A stretch of DNA of 64,000 bases from Gammaproteobacteria bacterium UBA2675 (GCA_002354805.1 DEMH01000009.1:1-64000), one strand, 5' to 3'; counted from the stretch's first letter, positions 24,292 through 33,317 are shown. Notes: generated by a model not told the origin, from the sequence alone. Made by a program: numbers and translations.

Positions 24292-27072
24292 TTATGCGAA
24301 TGTCAGGTAGTCGGTAGCTGTGTCAAGCGTAGAACCGGACAGATCCAGAACACCTGTCAGCTTGACAACCAGGTCGCCAGCACCCAGACCGGCGGTGCCA
24401 TCGTTAGCAACGATGTAGGTGTCTGTGCCGTAGGTGAACCAGGACACTTCGTTAGCTGTGTCAGTCAACGCAGCCAGCTGCAGCGCGCCGTCCAGAGTGG
24501 TTACAGCAGCTGTCAGCGTAGTTTTGGCACCCAGAGTGGCGCCAGCCAGCGTGTTGCCAGCCAGCAGCTTGACGCTGTCGCCCACTGCAAAGTCAGTAAT
24601 AGTGACGTTAACCGCAGTAGCTGCAGTGTTACCTGTAGCGACTGAAGCAGCAACGTCGAACTTGTCGTTGCCTGCACCACCTGTCAGCGTGCCACCTGCA
24701 GCAGCAGTTGTGATGGTATCGTTACCGGCACCGCCAACCACTGTTGCTTTACCAGCCAGGGTGATCACGTCGTTAGCAGAACCACCAGTTACGGTCAGGC
24801 CTGCAGCTGCAGCCTGTACGTTAGTGGTGTTGATGGTCAGGACGCCAGTAGCGGCTGAACCGTCGATCGCGCTAACACCTGCGGCAACGCCTGTACCAGG
24901 AGCTGTATCACCAGCAGTTGCAGCGAAGTTCAATGTCAGCGCTTTGCTACCGCTAGCATTCACAGTCTTCAGCGTGCTGCCGTCGATAGTGATGGTGTTT
25001 GTACCAGTGCTGCCGTTAGAAACAACGTTTACAGTCTCAACGCCATCAGTCTTGACGGTACCAGCAGCTACTGTACCAGTAGTACCAGCAAAGGTTACTG
25101 TGTACGAATCGCTGGTGCCAGAAGTGCTCTTCAGACCAATTGTGGTGGTACCAGTGTTGTTGCCAGTCACTGACAGGCCAGTAGCTGCAGCAACGTTAGA
25201 AACCGTAGCACCACCAGCACCGCCTGACAGCGTCAGAGAACTGATAGTAGAACCGGTCATCAGTTCAACATCCAGAGTCGCTGCGGATGACAAGTCCAGC
25301 GCTTCGAAGTTGATGAAACGAGCCGCGTTGGCTGCGTTGATCAGTGCTGCTGCCACAGTGTCATTCCCTTCACCACCATCGATGGTGGTAGAGGTGCTGG
25401 CAGCTACTGAACCACCGTTGACCAGCAGCTTGTCGTCGCCAGCGCCCAGGTTGATGGTTGAACCAGCAGCTACTGCACCGCCCAGCGTTACTGAGTCGTT
25501 ACCTGCGCCTGCATCAACTGTCAGCTTGGCAGCACCCAGCGTGAAGCTGTCGTTGCCAGAACCGGTTTTAACAGTTGTCACTGTTGCAGCCAGAGTACCC
25601 AGTGTCAGAGCAGCTGTTGCAGCTGAACCGTCAACAGAGGTCACTGTGCCAGCTACGCCGTTGTTCAGAGTCAGCGCTGAACCACCAGTGATGGTGATTG
25701 ACTTGGCTGCAGTGAAACCAGCGATATCCAGAGAGTTCTTGGAACCAGCTGAGTTGATGGTCAGTGAGGTAGCAGTTGTGCTGTTAATGTCTGCACCGCC
25801 AGCCAGGAAGGCACCCGTAGCGCTGCCGCTGTCGACACCCGCATTGGTAGCGTTAATGGTGAACGCGTGACCACCAGTTGTGGAGTTGCTGATGGTAGTT
25901 GTGTAAGTAGCGTTAGTAGCACCCGTCAGGTTCAGAGTAGCCAGAGCACGGCCATCGGCTGCCGCGTTTGCATTTACTGTATCCAGGGTAACTTCTGTCA
26001 TTGTGGAGCCGTTGTTGGCACCCAGAACAGCAGAGTTGTTGTCGATGTCTACTGCACCGCCGCCTTTAACAGTTACGCTTGTAGCCGCGTTGCTGTCAAT
26101 GGTAGTGGCACCTGTGCCTGCAGTTACGTTGATCACTTTACCGCCATTGATGGTGGTAGTAGCAGCACCTGTAACAGTGGTTTTGACATCAGTTGAGTTG
26201 CCAGCAGTTACAGCTGTGTTAGCTGTACCAGCGGCTGCTGATGTGAATGAAGTCAGGCCAGATACGGCAGAAACGTCAACGTTCACGCCACCATTGGTCT
26301 GCAGTTCCATCACCTCGATGTTGGTGAAAGTCACGCCCGGCAGGCTGAACTGTGCAGCCGCACCAGTCGCTGTGTCAGTGATGGCAACGGTATCAGTACC
26401 TGCGCCGCCGTCCACTTTGTCCAGACCACCCAGCACAGCGCTAGTGCCAGTGATAGTGGCACCGAAGGTGTCATTGCCGGAAGTACCAACCAGGTTGTCG
26501 ATACCGGTGGTGAAGTTGAAGGTCTGGCCCTGAGCAACTTCGCCGTCGATCTTAGCTTTGGCATCTGTAACGCTGGCAGCTGTTGCGTTAACTTCAGCAA
26601 TCACTTCCTGCAGGTCTGCCAGGTTGGTTGTTGCTTTCTTCTGAACAACAGTGTGGTGGTTGGCCACTTCAACTTTGTTGGCCAGCTGAGCTTTAGCGTT
26701 AGCCCAGTTGGTGTCAGTTGATGGAACACCGTTCAGAGCCGCTACTGCAGCCAGAACTGTTTCAGAGCGGGTCATGCCGTTGTTCAGCATAGTAGTCAGC
26801 TCGCCAATCGCGAAAGTGCGAGTTTCGGCTGAAACTGTTCCACCAATCAGATTGTCTACGAACTGGGTAGCAAATTCTGCGTCGGACAGGAACGTTGGGT
26901 AAATGCTTGTGAATTCAGCAGAGGTCGACAGGCTAGCTGCGATCTGTGCAACAGTGGCACCAGATTCATATGCGGCCGACAGATCAGACAGTACTGCTAC
27001 ACCAGGTGCAGCGTCGAACATAGCTACCACTACGGTAAGCAGTTCGGTACGAGCTTCAGTGCTAATCGCCAT
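24292..27072 (-). CDS. S-layer/RTX-like secreted surface protein
   Basis: A 926-aa protein with no cysteine, very few basic residues and an extreme excess of Ala, Thr, Gly, Val, Ser and Asn, typical of S-layer proteins exported by type I secretion. Residues 1-140 are helical and resemble DUF4214-type N-termini. The body is long beta-strand repeats. Calcium-binding RTX-like nonapeptides are scattered through it (GSGNDSFTL, GAGNDSVTL, GAGDDKLLV, GGEGNDTVA, GGAGNDTIT, GGAGNDKFD), densest toward the C-terminus. The last 60 residues (SWFTYGTDTYIVANDG, then LVVKLTGVLDLSGSTL) resemble the uncleaved C-terminal signal region. There is no Sec signal, consistent with the type I system encoded at 33.4-38 kb. 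The ATG has AAGGAG 7 nt upstream. Confidence 0.88.
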   Translation of the reverse strand: MAISTEARTELLTVVVAMFDAAPGVAVLSDLSAAYESGATVAQIAASLSTSAEFTSIYPTFLSDAEFATQFVDNLIGGTVSAETRTFAIGELTTMLNNGMTRSETVLAAVAALNGVPSTDTNWANAKAQLANKVEVANHHTVVQKKATTNLADLQEVIAEVNATAASVTDAKAKIDGEVAQGQTFNFTTGIDNLVGTSGNDTFGATITGTSAVLGGLDKVDGGAGTDTVAITDTATGAAAQFSLPGVTFTNIEVMELQTNGGVNVDVSAVSGLTSFTSAAAGTANTAVTAGNSTDVKTTVTGAATTTINGGKVINVTAGTGATTIDSNAATSVTVKGGGAVDIDNNSAVLGANNGSTMTEVTLDTVNANAAADGRALATLNLTGATNATYTTTISNSTTGGHAFTINATNAGVDSGSATGAFLAGGADINSTTATSLTINSAGSKNSLDIAGFTAAKSITITGGSALTLNNGVAGTVTSVDGSAATAALTLGTLAATVTTVKTGSGNDSFTLGAAKLTVDAGAGNDSVTLGGAVAAGSTINLGAGDDKLLVNGGSVAASTSTTIDGGEGNDTVAAALINAANAARFINFEALDLSSAATLDVELMTGSTISSLTLSGGAGGATVSNVAAATGLSVTGNNTGTTTIGLKSTSGTSDSYTVTFAGTTGTVAAGTVKTDGVETVNVVSNGSTGTNTITIDGSTLKTVNASGSKALTLNFAATAGDTAPGTGVAAGVSAIDGSAATGVLTINTTNVQAAAAGLTVTGGSANDVITLAGKATVVGGAGNDTITTAAAGGTLTGGAGNDKFDVAASVATGNTAATAVNVTITDFAVGDSVKLLAGNTLAGATLGAKTTLTAAVTTLDGALQLAALTDTANEVSWFTYGTDTYIVANDGTAGLGAGDLVVKLTGVLDLSGSTLDTATDYLTFA

Positions 27073-27150
27073 TTATAACTCCTTAAAGTTTATTCCAAAT
27101 TGTTTTATCCGATTGTGACATGCTTGAACAGCAGATGACCGCATATCGGC

Positions 27151-27200
27151 TATGCCAAGAATACTCAAGTAAAGCAAATCTGCCTGTGACCGGAGTCACA
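27151..27200 (-). promoter_or_regulatory. Crp-type box at a class II position before the S-layer-like gene
   Basis: TGTGA-CCGGAG-TCACA (27185-27200) matches the Crp consensus perfectly. On the minus strand a -10-like TATTCT occupies 27158-27163; placed at -12 to -7 it predicts a start at 27151 and puts the box centre at -41.5, the classic class II activator position. The -35 region is poor, as expected for an activator-dependent promoter. The leader would be about 78 nt. The rest of this 324-nt gap (27073-27396) holds another TGTGA half-site (27115-27119) and an AT-rich hairpin near 27326-27347, but no gene. Confidence 0.75.
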
Positions 27201-27396
27201 CAACAGAAAATAAGCCCAACTACGCTTTTGTATCCCGACCAATCACACTTGAGCCACATGGTTATGAGTCACAAGCGGACGTGCGCAGGGATATTAACCT
27301 GTTGATTGGTGGCTTGGCAACGGCTTAAAAAGGGTTTTTCTTAAGTTTGTGCTGTAAGCGGCTATTTTTGTTAGCTATATGGCTAATACTGCATCT

Positions 27397-28851
27397 TTAG
27401 AATGTATGCGTGAAGCCAAATTCGAGGGTGGTGTCGACGCTACGGAACAGCTCCAGATTGCTGCGCTGTTTCTGATGGTAGAAATTCATCAGTAATTGCG
27501 TGTCAGCCGACAGCGGGTGATTGTACTGAATCAGCAAATAACTGCGACGCACTTTACGTCGGGCATTGTCTTCAAGCAGAGGGCTATAGCCACTCTGGTC
27601 CATCATTTCGGTGTGGTTGATCTGACTCATCAGTGAGCCCTTGAAGGGGCTTCCTTCAGGTAGCTGCAGGCGCCAATCCAGATTGAACTGCCAGCCAAGG
27701 CGGCTACTACCGGAGCGCCGGTTACGAATGGGATCGTTATACAGCGCACTGAATTCGGGGGTCCATTGTTGCTGACCAATGCTTGTGTTGCGAATACAGT
27801 TAAGGCCCAGTGATGCCTTGGTTTCAATTGCGTTCAGCGAACTCTGGTTGTGAAACAGCTGGTGCTGGGCAGCAGCTGCCGTGTAAGGACGACAACTCGC
27901 CAGCTGAAAAGCCGGCATGTAGCGGCCACCGACTTCAGCAGCTGTATAAAGAGGTGTCCCGCCGAACATCAGATGACTGATACCTGCTACGGCCTGCCAG
28001 CTATGGACGGCATCGGGCTTGATAAAGGCATACCGCGCGTCGAGCTGCAGCATGTCAGAGGCTGTGTCGTCGCTGACCCGGCCCCTCAACTCCGCAACTA
28101 TATTGTGCTGGTGCTCAGGAGCCAGCTGCCGGTATCGCATACCCAGCCTGCCATTCAGATAAGGCCCTTCTTTCGGTTGAAACTCCGGATTCAGTGGCAG
28201 CGTAACGTCTTCGCCCGACAGGGTCAGCGTGATGTCACTTGGCGAGGGCGCGCCATTAAGGTTGTTGTCATAGCCCAGCAGCAGATCTCCATGCCACTGC
28301 GTCTGGCGGGTCAGGCCCTGCCACTGCTGCTGGCGCTGCCGCAAAGAGGGGGCCAGATCTCCTGGTAGATCTTCGCGAGTCAGAATCTGGCGGTTCATGG
28401 CCAGAGCTGAAAACAGATCACCACGCAGATAGAGCGCCTGCGCATAGTCAATCTGTGCCCCACCATTGTCAGGGTCCAGCAGCAATGCACGCTCAAGCGA
28501 CTCCAGTGCCGGATTCAGATTGCCGGTATTAAGCTGGGCGGCACCCAGCAGGGCAAAGTACGATGTTTGCTGCAGACAACGCGGCAATAAGGGTGAAAGT
28601 TGGGCCTGCAGATTATCCCAGTCCTGAGCAGACCAGTCGGGACTGGCGGAGAGCCTATAGAAAGGCGTCAGGTCGGGGCAGGCCTGGGCGGCCACCGACT
28701 GTGCAGCATCGGCTGAGGGTGCCAGGCCACCGGGAGCAGTTTGCGAGCCGGTATCTGCCTGTGCATAGGAAAGTCCTGAAAAGGCCAGGAACACCCCTGC
28801 CAGACCCAGACTGTAGCGAATGCTTTTTATTTTCGAGGGGTATTTTGACAT
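27397..28851 (-). CDS. TPR plus outer-membrane beta-barrel protein (Slam-like)
   Basis: Exported 484-aa protein. A signal peptide ends near residue 31 (SYAQA). Residues about 85-160 look like tetratricopeptide repeats (LGAAQLNTGNLNPALESLERALLLDPDN, in part). The remaining 290 residues alternate as amphipathic strands ending in an aromatic C-terminus (FGFTHTF), as in outer-membrane barrels. TPR plus a DUF560-like barrel of about this length is the plan of Slam surface-protein translocators; this assignment is by architecture and weak similarity only. Start: the frame also allows a TTG at 28887 and an ATG at 28875, but the ATG at 28851 gives the best signal peptide. It lies downstream of the CHASE2 cyclase. 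Confidence 0.65.
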   Translation of the reverse strand: MSKYPSKIKSIRYSLGLAGVFLAFSGLSYAQADTGSQTAPGGLAPSADAAQSVAAQACPDLTPFYRLSASPDWSAQDWDNLQAQLSPLLPRCLQQTSYFALLGAAQLNTGNLNPALESLERALLLDPDNGGAQIDYAQALYLRGDLFSALAMNRQILTREDLPGDLAPSLRQRQQQWQGLTRQTQWHGDLLLGYDNNLNGAPSPSDITLTLSGEDVTLPLNPEFQPKEGPYLNGRLGMRYRQLAPEHQHNIVAELRGRVSDDTASDMLQLDARYAFIKPDAVHSWQAVAGISHLMFGGTPLYTAAEVGGRYMPAFQLASCRPYTAAAAQHQLFHNQSSLNAIETKASLGLNCIRNTSIGQQQWTPEFSALYNDPIRNRRSGSSRLGWQFNLDWRLQLPEGSPFKGSLMSQINHTEMMDQSGYSPLLEDNARRKVRRSYLLIQYNHPLSADTQLLMNFYHQKQRSNLELFRSVDTTLEFGFTHTF

Positions 28852-28946
28852 GCGGGCAATTATCGTGAATCGCATGCGCGCAGGCAATAAGAAGACTGGT
28901 TAATTGTATTATATAAGACAAGCAAAAAGCAGAGCAGTTTGCCGGT

Positions 28947-30950
28947 TTACGGTTTGCCGCCGGAAACTACTTTGAGGTTGAGCTGATCCTGCCGCGCACG
29001 ACGCTGTGCAGCCTCATCATTCGCGGGCGCAAACAGGGTATGCGGAATGCGCAGGCCGTCCAGCAGATAGCTGCCCTGGGATTCGGGCTTGAGGTCGGCA
29101 AGCTGACGGGCAACACATTCGCCCAGCAGAATTGGTTGTGCCAGTTCCGCAGTCAGTTCCTGAATACGAAGGGTAATGGTTACCGTGTCACCCAGCAGTG
29201 TATGACTGCGACGATGCGCCGGACCGATGGAGCCTACCAGGGCGGGACCCTGTTCAATACCTATGCCCAGCGCCAGTGGTTCGAGACCTGCTGGTGGTGT
29301 TTGTGGCATATCCTTGTGAATACTATCCTGCATCTGACGTGCGGCTGCCAGGGCCGCATGCGCAGCGCGCTCGTTCTGACCATCCCAGACTGCCAGGACG
29401 CTATCGCCCTTGAACTCCTGAATGCGTCCACCATGCCGTTCAACAATCTCCGCAGATTTGCTGAAAAAGAAATGCAGGATGGCGGCGGATTCCTCCGGCG
29501 GACGCGCTTCGCCAAAGGCGGAGAAATTGCGCAGATCGGCGCTTAACAGTGTCACGTCGCAACGACGTGCATTGATGCTCGAGCTGGGCAGGCTGTAGGC
29601 GATCTCGCGGGCGATATCGCTGGGCAGGTAGCTGTTGAGGTTTCCATACACGCGGGTGCGCTCAACTCGCACACGTGCCTGTTCCAACAAAAGCAGGGCG
29701 CTTGCGGCAAGAATTCCGAACAGTGCGGGCGCAACCCAGCCCAACCAGATTTCATAAGCTGCCAGCAATTGCCAGTGCAATGTCAATGCGATCACCGGCA
29801 TCAGGACGGCCGCTGCGGGCAGACCATAGGCCGCCATACGCTCGCGGGCACTGGCCAGTCCATACAGGGCAAGGGCAAACAGCGCTGCCATCAGGCCCAA
29901 CAGCATTTCGGCGCCGCGAGGCGTATAAGGCATGGTGGTATCGAGCAGACTGCCCAGCAGACGCGCCTGAAGTTCAACACCGGGTGTCGCGCCATTATAT
30001 GGTGTGGGCACGATATCACCCATGCCAAACGCGGTACCGCCTATTAACACCCATGCGTTTTGCAGCATCCCGGCGGGGTAGTTGCCATTGATCACATCAA
30101 TCGCGGAAATAGCCTGAAAATTTTCTGGGCGGTCTTTGTATGAGATTCGCAGATTGCCGTCCTGGTCCAGAGGGATATCCAATCCTGGATAGGCATTCAG
30201 TCGCATGATCTGTTCGGGCGCCAGCCAGCTGTCACCTTGCGTAATCGACGCCTGCCAGCTTCCAGCCGTTGTTGCCTGCAACAGTGCGCTGATCGCCAGT
30301 GCTGGATAGGTCTGACCGTTAACGCAGATAACGGCGGGAACATTTCGAACAGAGCCATCGCTGGCGACAATAGGTGCAATATGACCCTTTGGAAGACTGG
30401 CGAAGCCAGCGTGGTTGGCAACGAAACTGCCTGTTTGTGTGGCTGTGGCATCGCAGGCAACCCCCTGCATCGGGTGAGTCATCTGACCCGTCTGGACATC
30501 AGGCTGATTCTGCCCGGGTAGCACTGGCACCTGCGCCAATACAGCGCCCGGTGCTGCCTGCAGCGCAGCAATCAATATGTCATCCCCGGAGCGGGATTCG
30601 GGGTAAACCACATCATGTATCTGAAGTTGCACGCCAGCAGCATTCAGCGCACTGACCAACCGCGCCATATCATCGCGAGCCCATGGCCATGGCCCAATTT
30701 CAGCAATACTGCGCTCATCAATGGCAATAATCGTGATGCGTTCTTCCAGCTGCTCATCAGCCGACATCACCCAGCCCTGGGCGCCGAGTCGCTCCTGCAG
30801 AATCTGCAGGGGTGCGGAAAACAGTGTCATCAGCAACAAAGTCAATAATGCCGCAAGCGCCAGCATCAACAGACGCCCACGCATGGGCATCAGTCGCGCT
30901 GCGACGTTGAGCGGGTTATAGACGGTTATCAGATGACGGAGCGTTTGCAT
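28947..30950 (-). CDS. CHASE2-domain adenylate cyclase
   Basis: Membrane-bound class III nucleotide cyclase, 667 aa. A TM helix (about 27-46) leads to a periplasmic CHASE2 sensor (about 50-340; IAIDERSIAEIGPWPW near its start). Three TM helices (about 350-425) precede the cytosolic cyclase domain (about 460-620). Metal-binding Asp472 (LLSADLR) and Asp516 (FKGDSVLAVW) are present. Lys514 and Thr584 fit adenine specificity of class IIIb enzymes. Arg595 is kept, but the transition-state Asn is replaced by Thr591. The ATG at 30950 starts 2 nt after the FecR stop; a GTG at 30968 would overlap it. Coupling to the FecR protein suggests a shared envelope signal. Confidence 0.88.
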   Translation of the reverse strand: MQTLRHLITVYNPLNVAARLMPMRGRLLMLALAALLTLLLMTLFSAPLQILQERLGAQGWVMSADEQLEERITIIAIDERSIAEIGPWPWARDDMARLVSALNAAGVQLQIHDVVYPESRSGDDILIAALQAAPGAVLAQVPVLPGQNQPDVQTGQMTHPMQGVACDATATQTGSFVANHAGFASLPKGHIAPIVASDGSVRNVPAVICVNGQTYPALAISALLQATTAGSWQASITQGDSWLAPEQIMRLNAYPGLDIPLDQDGNLRISYKDRPENFQAISAIDVINGNYPAGMLQNAWVLIGGTAFGMGDIVPTPYNGATPGVELQARLLGSLLDTTMPYTPRGAEMLLGLMAALFALALYGLASARERMAAYGLPAAAVLMPVIALTLHWQLLAAYEIWLGWVAPALFGILAASALLLLEQARVRVERTRVYGNLNSYLPSDIAREIAYSLPSSSINARRCDVTLLSADLRNFSAFGEARPPEESAAILHFFFSKSAEIVERHGGRIQEFKGDSVLAVWDGQNERAAHAALAAARQMQDSIHKDMPQTPPAGLEPLALGIGIEQGPALVGSIGPAHRRSHTLLGDTVTITLRIQELTAELAQPILLGECVARQLADLKPESQGSYLLDGLRIPHTLFAPANDEAAQRRARQDQLNLKVVSGGKP

Positions 30951-30952
30951 GA

Positions 30953-32389
30953 TCAGCGCTTGTTCCACAAGGTCAACCCGTGGATACCGCCGGTTTGCAA
31001 TTGCTGTTCAAAAAAGTAACTGGCTTCTTTGCCATCCAGACTGACGGCGCCAGCCATGGTAGCTGGCTCCGGACCTGTCCGGTTGTGGAAAATGCCTGTC
31101 TCGCTGATCAGACCGCTGGTAATAAAATCCACATTACCTGTGAGGTTATGCTTCATGTTCAGTTCGGTCGAGAACTGACGGGTATTAAAGTTGATGTCAA
31201 ACTTGCCGCCCGTGACCGCCATTGCCACGATGCCGGTGCCGGAGTCGTAGAAGGCCTGGGCACTGCTCAGTTCAAAACTCACCGGACCCAGTCCCGCGTC
31301 CACGCGGTCGCGTCCATTGCTATCACGAAACAGCCGATAGTCACCCAGGCCGACCATCCAGTCACGCCCTTCCTGGGCAATCTCGAATGGCGCCGTAATG
31401 CGCTCAAGGTCACCTTTGGCACTGCCGAAGCGCCCCCAGATCAGATTGTTTTGCTGCAACTGCTCGGTAGCAATCGCGAGCTCTGGTGTGAAGTTGGTCT
31501 CGGCCACAGTGGGCGGCACTACTGGCGGTGTAGTCGGTGGTGTGGTGGGGCGCGCCACATTGGCAGCTTCCTGTTTAACACGCTGGGCGGTCACGTTCTC
31601 AAGATATTCTTCAGTGCCTGCTGTCTTGTCGTCAGCCCTGGCTTCGGAGGCAGCAATGGCCTGATTCACTTCTTCCCGCATCATGCCAGGCTCACGCTCG
31701 ACAGTTGCTGGCATGATTTGAGGAGCGGTCGTACTGCCATCAAGCTCCAGCATCTGCATTGAAGTGCCAGTCAGCTCGACTGCATTCGCCAGACAGGGAC
31801 CAAAGGCATCGGCTGTGCAATCAGCAGAAAATGGTGCCATCACAATAGTGCCTTCGTTAACCTGGGCCCGAACAGCACCACTGGATGCGTTCACAACAAA
31901 GTCAGTACCGCGCACACCTATCGCAGCGATAGGTGTATTCAGGCGGAAACGCTCACGGGCAGCTGTGGCACCATGACCAGATATCGATCGAGTGACACCT
32001 TCTTCCAGATTCAACTTGATACTGGAACTGGCCGGCTGGTCAGGGTTGTAATCGTAGCGCACAATTTCCAGGCGGCTGTCGGGCCGCACGCTCACCAGCG
32101 CCTGATCGACAAAACGGATGTGCACATGCCCATTGGCTGCCGTGTGGATACGGTCACTTGCCACGATAATGGACCCTGGCACCGCAACTGAGCGGCGGCC
32201 ATCGGTGTGTTCAATGTAGGCGTTGCCCAGCACCAGGCTGACTTCGCCCACCGGCTCGACTGTCTCCAGCTGCGCATGGGCGAGTGTGGAGCCGGCAGCC
32301 AATGCAGTAGCCATCGTGACCGCCACTGCGACCGTTCTGGCTCGCAATATCAGAGATGTCATCATTCTGTAAACTGGCTGTGGTGTCAT
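30953..32389 (-). CDS. FecR-domain periplasmic protein with C-terminal beta-domain
   Basis: Exported 478-aa protein. The signal peptide ends near residue 39 (LAHAQ) and has no lipobox cysteine. Residues about 45-185 carry the FecR domain (GNAYIEHTDGRRSVAVPGS, then LNTPIAAIGVRGTDFVV). A helical, Pro/Thr-rich linker (about 240-300, with PTTPPTTPPVVPPT) leads to a Gly- and beta-rich domain (about 320-478) resembling the small barrels of TbpB-like surface proteins. This FecR is not next to a FecI sigma factor; instead it heads an operon with a CHASE2 cyclase and a TPR-barrel protein. The ATG at 32389 has a weak ribosome site; starts at 32398 (GTG) and 32365 are alternatives. Confidence 0.8.
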   Translation of the reverse strand: MTPQPVYRMMTSLILRARTVAVAVTMATALAAGSTLAHAQLETVEPVGEVSLVLGNAYIEHTDGRRSVAVPGSIIVASDRIHTAANGHVHIRFVDQALVSVRPDSRLEIVRYDYNPDQPASSSIKLNLEEGVTRSISGHGATAARERFRLNTPIAAIGVRGTDFVVNASSGAVRAQVNEGTIVMAPFSADCTADAFGPCLANAVELTGTSMQMLELDGSTTAPQIMPATVEREPGMMREEVNQAIAASEARADDKTAGTEEYLENVTAQRVKQEAANVARPTTPPTTPPVVPPTVAETNFTPELAIATEQLQQNNLIWGRFGSAKGDLERITAPFEIAQEGRDWMVGLGDYRLFRDSNGRDRVDAGLGPVSFELSSAQAFYDSGTGIVAMAVTGGKFDINFNTRQFSTELNMKHNLTGNVDFITSGLISETGIFHNRTGPEPATMAGAVSLDGKEASYFFEQQLQTGGIHGLTLWNKR

Positions 32390-32468
32390 AATGTTCACTT
32401 TTGAACCCCTGGATCCAGAGTCTGGTCCATCATTAGCACAAAGCTTATCTCAAGCGGCCGCCCCGGTA

Positions 32469-32515
32469 AGTGACCACGGTCACACGTTTGCTATTCCAAC
32501 ATGCCTTACTATAAT
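32469..32515 (+). promoter_or_regulatory. Divergent control region with Crp-like box and promoter
   Basis: AGTGA-CCACGG-TCACA (32469-32484) differs from the Crp consensus at one base. Toward the plus strand, TTTGCT (32487-32492), a 17-nt spacer and TATAAT (32510-32515) form a good promoter for the Crp-like gene, with the box centred about 45 bp upstream of the start. Toward the minus strand, a weak TAAGCT at 32442-32447 would put the same box near -41.5 for the FecR operon. One site could thus serve both genes. Confidence 0.65.
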
Positions 32516-32576
32516 GGCCCGGCAGCGCTGACCAAAGGAATGTCAACAACCAGCGCACCAAACCGGAATATTTCGC

Positions 32577-33278
32577 ATGCTGGTTACACCTGAGCTTCTC
32601 GGCATATTTCCCAGCTTAAAGCCGCTACCCTTGCCGCTGTTGCAGCAGCTTGCACAGCAGTCGACTGTGCAGCGTTTTGCCCGTCGCGGCGTGGTGCTCA
32701 AAGCTGGTGTTCGCGAGGAGTCAGTGTGCTTTCTGTTCGAAGGTCGCTTACAGGGTGTGGATTTTACCATTGATGGGCGCGAAGTGGGTCTGTACTTTGT
32801 AGAACCTGGCGACTTTTGTGGTGAGCTGGGCATGTTTGACGATGGCCCGCAGCCTGAACATGTGATTGCACTGACATCGGCGATGGTTGTGTTTGTGCCT
32901 CTGGCCAGCCTGCGTCAGGTTACCCGGGAGCACGCCGTGCTGTTGCAGCGCATGGGAGAGCGACTGGCCGCACGGGTTCGTCAGATGACCAGGCAGCGCT
33001 CTTTGCTGGGCCTGCCTAACGTCGGTCAGCGCGTTTGCTGCCAATTGTGGATGCTGATTCCTGAATCCGGTCGCCCCGCAAGCGGCCAGACAATAATCAG
33101 AAACCCGCCGACTCACATGGAGATCGCCATCATGTTGAGTCTGAGCCGGGAAAGTGTAAGCCGCGTGTTCCAGTTGCTGCAGGCACGTGAAATAGTCAAA
33201 CGGGACGGGCCAGGCGCGCTGATTGTGCTAGATCTAGCGACTCTGCAAAGACTGGCAGAGGGTGCAGAAGAGCTGTAA
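32577..33278 (+). CDS. Crp/Fnr-family transcriptional regulator
   Basis: A 233-aa regulator: cyclic-nucleotide-binding fold (about 25-120), dimer helix (about 120-145) and winged helix (about 175-215). Phosphate-binding-cassette landmarks GEL (82-84) and FDDG (87-90) are present, but where E. coli CRP has Arg82-Ser83 this protein has Pro93-Glu94, so canonical cAMP binding is doubtful. The recognition helix SRESVSR (190-196) keeps Arg191, Glu192 and Arg196, the residues that read GTGA/TCAC in CRP. No Fnr-type iron-sulfur cysteine cluster is visible. It is divergent from the FecR-cyclase operon and has its own promoter beside a Crp-like box. Next downstream is the type I secretion operon. Confidence 0.87.
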   Translation: MLVTPELLGIFPSLKPLPLPLLQQLAQQSTVQRFARRGVVLKAGVREESVCFLFEGRLQGVDFTIDGREVGLYFVEPGDFCGELGMFDDGPQPEHVIALTSAMVVFVPLASLRQVTREHAVLLQRMGERLAARVRQMTRQRSLLGLPNVGQRVCCQLWMLIPESGRPASGQTIIRNPPTHMEIAIMLSLSRESVSRVFQLLQAREIVKRDGPGALIVLDLATLQRLAEGAEEL

Positions 33279-33317
33279 GGCGCTGTATTTTTTTGGAAAA
33301 AGTCGCTGAGGCGGCCA

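Noticed and set aside
24434..25870. 478-codon open frame antisense to the S-layer-like gene (and a 176-codon one at 26003-26533)
   Set aside because: Its composition (Val, Pro, Ser, Ala) is the mirror of the Ala/Thr/Gly-rich codons on the other strand, it has no recognisable domain, and long antisense frames are expected opposite such biased genes.
32540..32593. 17-codon ORF overlapping the start of the Crp-like gene, a possible leader peptide
   Set aside because: The ribosome-site-like AAAGGA touches the ATG with no spacing, and there is no attenuator structure after it.
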